From positions 1 through 6,021 of the forward strand of contig CAKTXO010000096.1 in assembly GCA_934630985.1 (NCBI GenBank): a stretch of DNA of 6,021 nt, given 5' to 3'. Positions 5,955 through 6,021 of the stretch are shown here, piece after piece. A program made the position numbers and the translations under genes. The notes under the pieces were generated by a model. The model was given only the letters and a program-made list of their open reading frames with translations, made no database searches and was not told the origin of the DNA. Numbering within the stretch: position 1 is the stretch's first letter; each line of letters starts with the position of its first letter. Origin of the DNA: an uncultured Oscillospiraceae bacterium. Its GTDB lineage: Bacteria > Bacillota > Clostridia > Oscillospirales > Oscillospiraceae.

Positions 5955-6021
5955 TTACTTATCCTTCTCAGGGGTCTGCCACAGACCCATTCGGTCAAAC
6001 ACTCTGCTCTTCATCAGCAGG
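5955..6021 (-). CDS. Possible C-terminal end of an unrecognised protein (5' part outside window)
   Basis: On the - strand one frame is open from the window edge to TAA at 5955-5957, about 21 codons ending GLWQTPEKDK. The other two - strand frames stop quickly. Codon choice (CTG, AAG, GTG, ACC, GAG) resembles the real genes here, which supports coding. However, the same bases contain a 7-bp hairpin (5972-5978 with 5982-5988), so a non-coding origin is possible. The stretch is too short to assign a family. If real, it is the gene upstream of folC on the same strand, 257 bp away, with copy 3 between them. Confidence 0.4.
   Translation of the reverse strand, partial: LLMKSRVFDRMGLWQTPEKDK

Overview
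The window looks like chromosomal DNA of a gut-type member of the Clostridia (Firmicutes), most likely Oscillospiraceae or a relative. This is an inference from three things: GC-rich third codon positions with AT-rich intergenic DNA, clear AGGAG-type ribosome binding sites together with an LtaS-like membrane sulfatase, and two families of GC-rich palindromic intergenic repeats of a kind I associate from memory with such genomes. I could not compare against any database.

Layout from left to right. The 3' end of atpC (ATP synthase epsilon subunit, + strand) is followed by a strong intrinsic terminator. Next is a 133-bp palindromic repeat (copy 1), then a terminator-like hairpin for a gene on the - strand. 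That gene encodes a polytopic membrane sulfatase/phosphoglycerol transferase of the lipoteichoic-acid-synthase type, starting at GTG. A divergent promoter region separates it from asnS (asparaginyl-tRNA synthetase, + strand), which ends in an intrinsic terminator. A 279-bp composite repeat follows (copy 2, containing a second nested repeat), then a hairpin at the 3' end of folC (folylpolyglutamate/dihydrofolate synthase, - strand). Upstream of folC lies repeat copy 3 (136 bp). At the right edge is a short open frame on the - strand that may be the C-terminus of the next gene.

The protein genes are separate housekeeping functions: energy, envelope polymer synthesis, translation and one-carbon cofactors. 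They alternate in strand and do not form one operon. The most interesting part is the repeat family. Copies 1 and 3 pair at every base around a perfect four-way junction, made of an outer stem, two side hairpins and a long inner stem. The side-hairpin sequences differ between copies through compensated base-pair changes. Copy 2 keeps the same outer architecture but carries a 26-nt insertion and a nested hairpin-rich second repeat. Copies 2 and 3 share nearly identical arms in direct orientation and bracket folC. No transposase, phage gene, CRISPR array or RNA gene was recognised.
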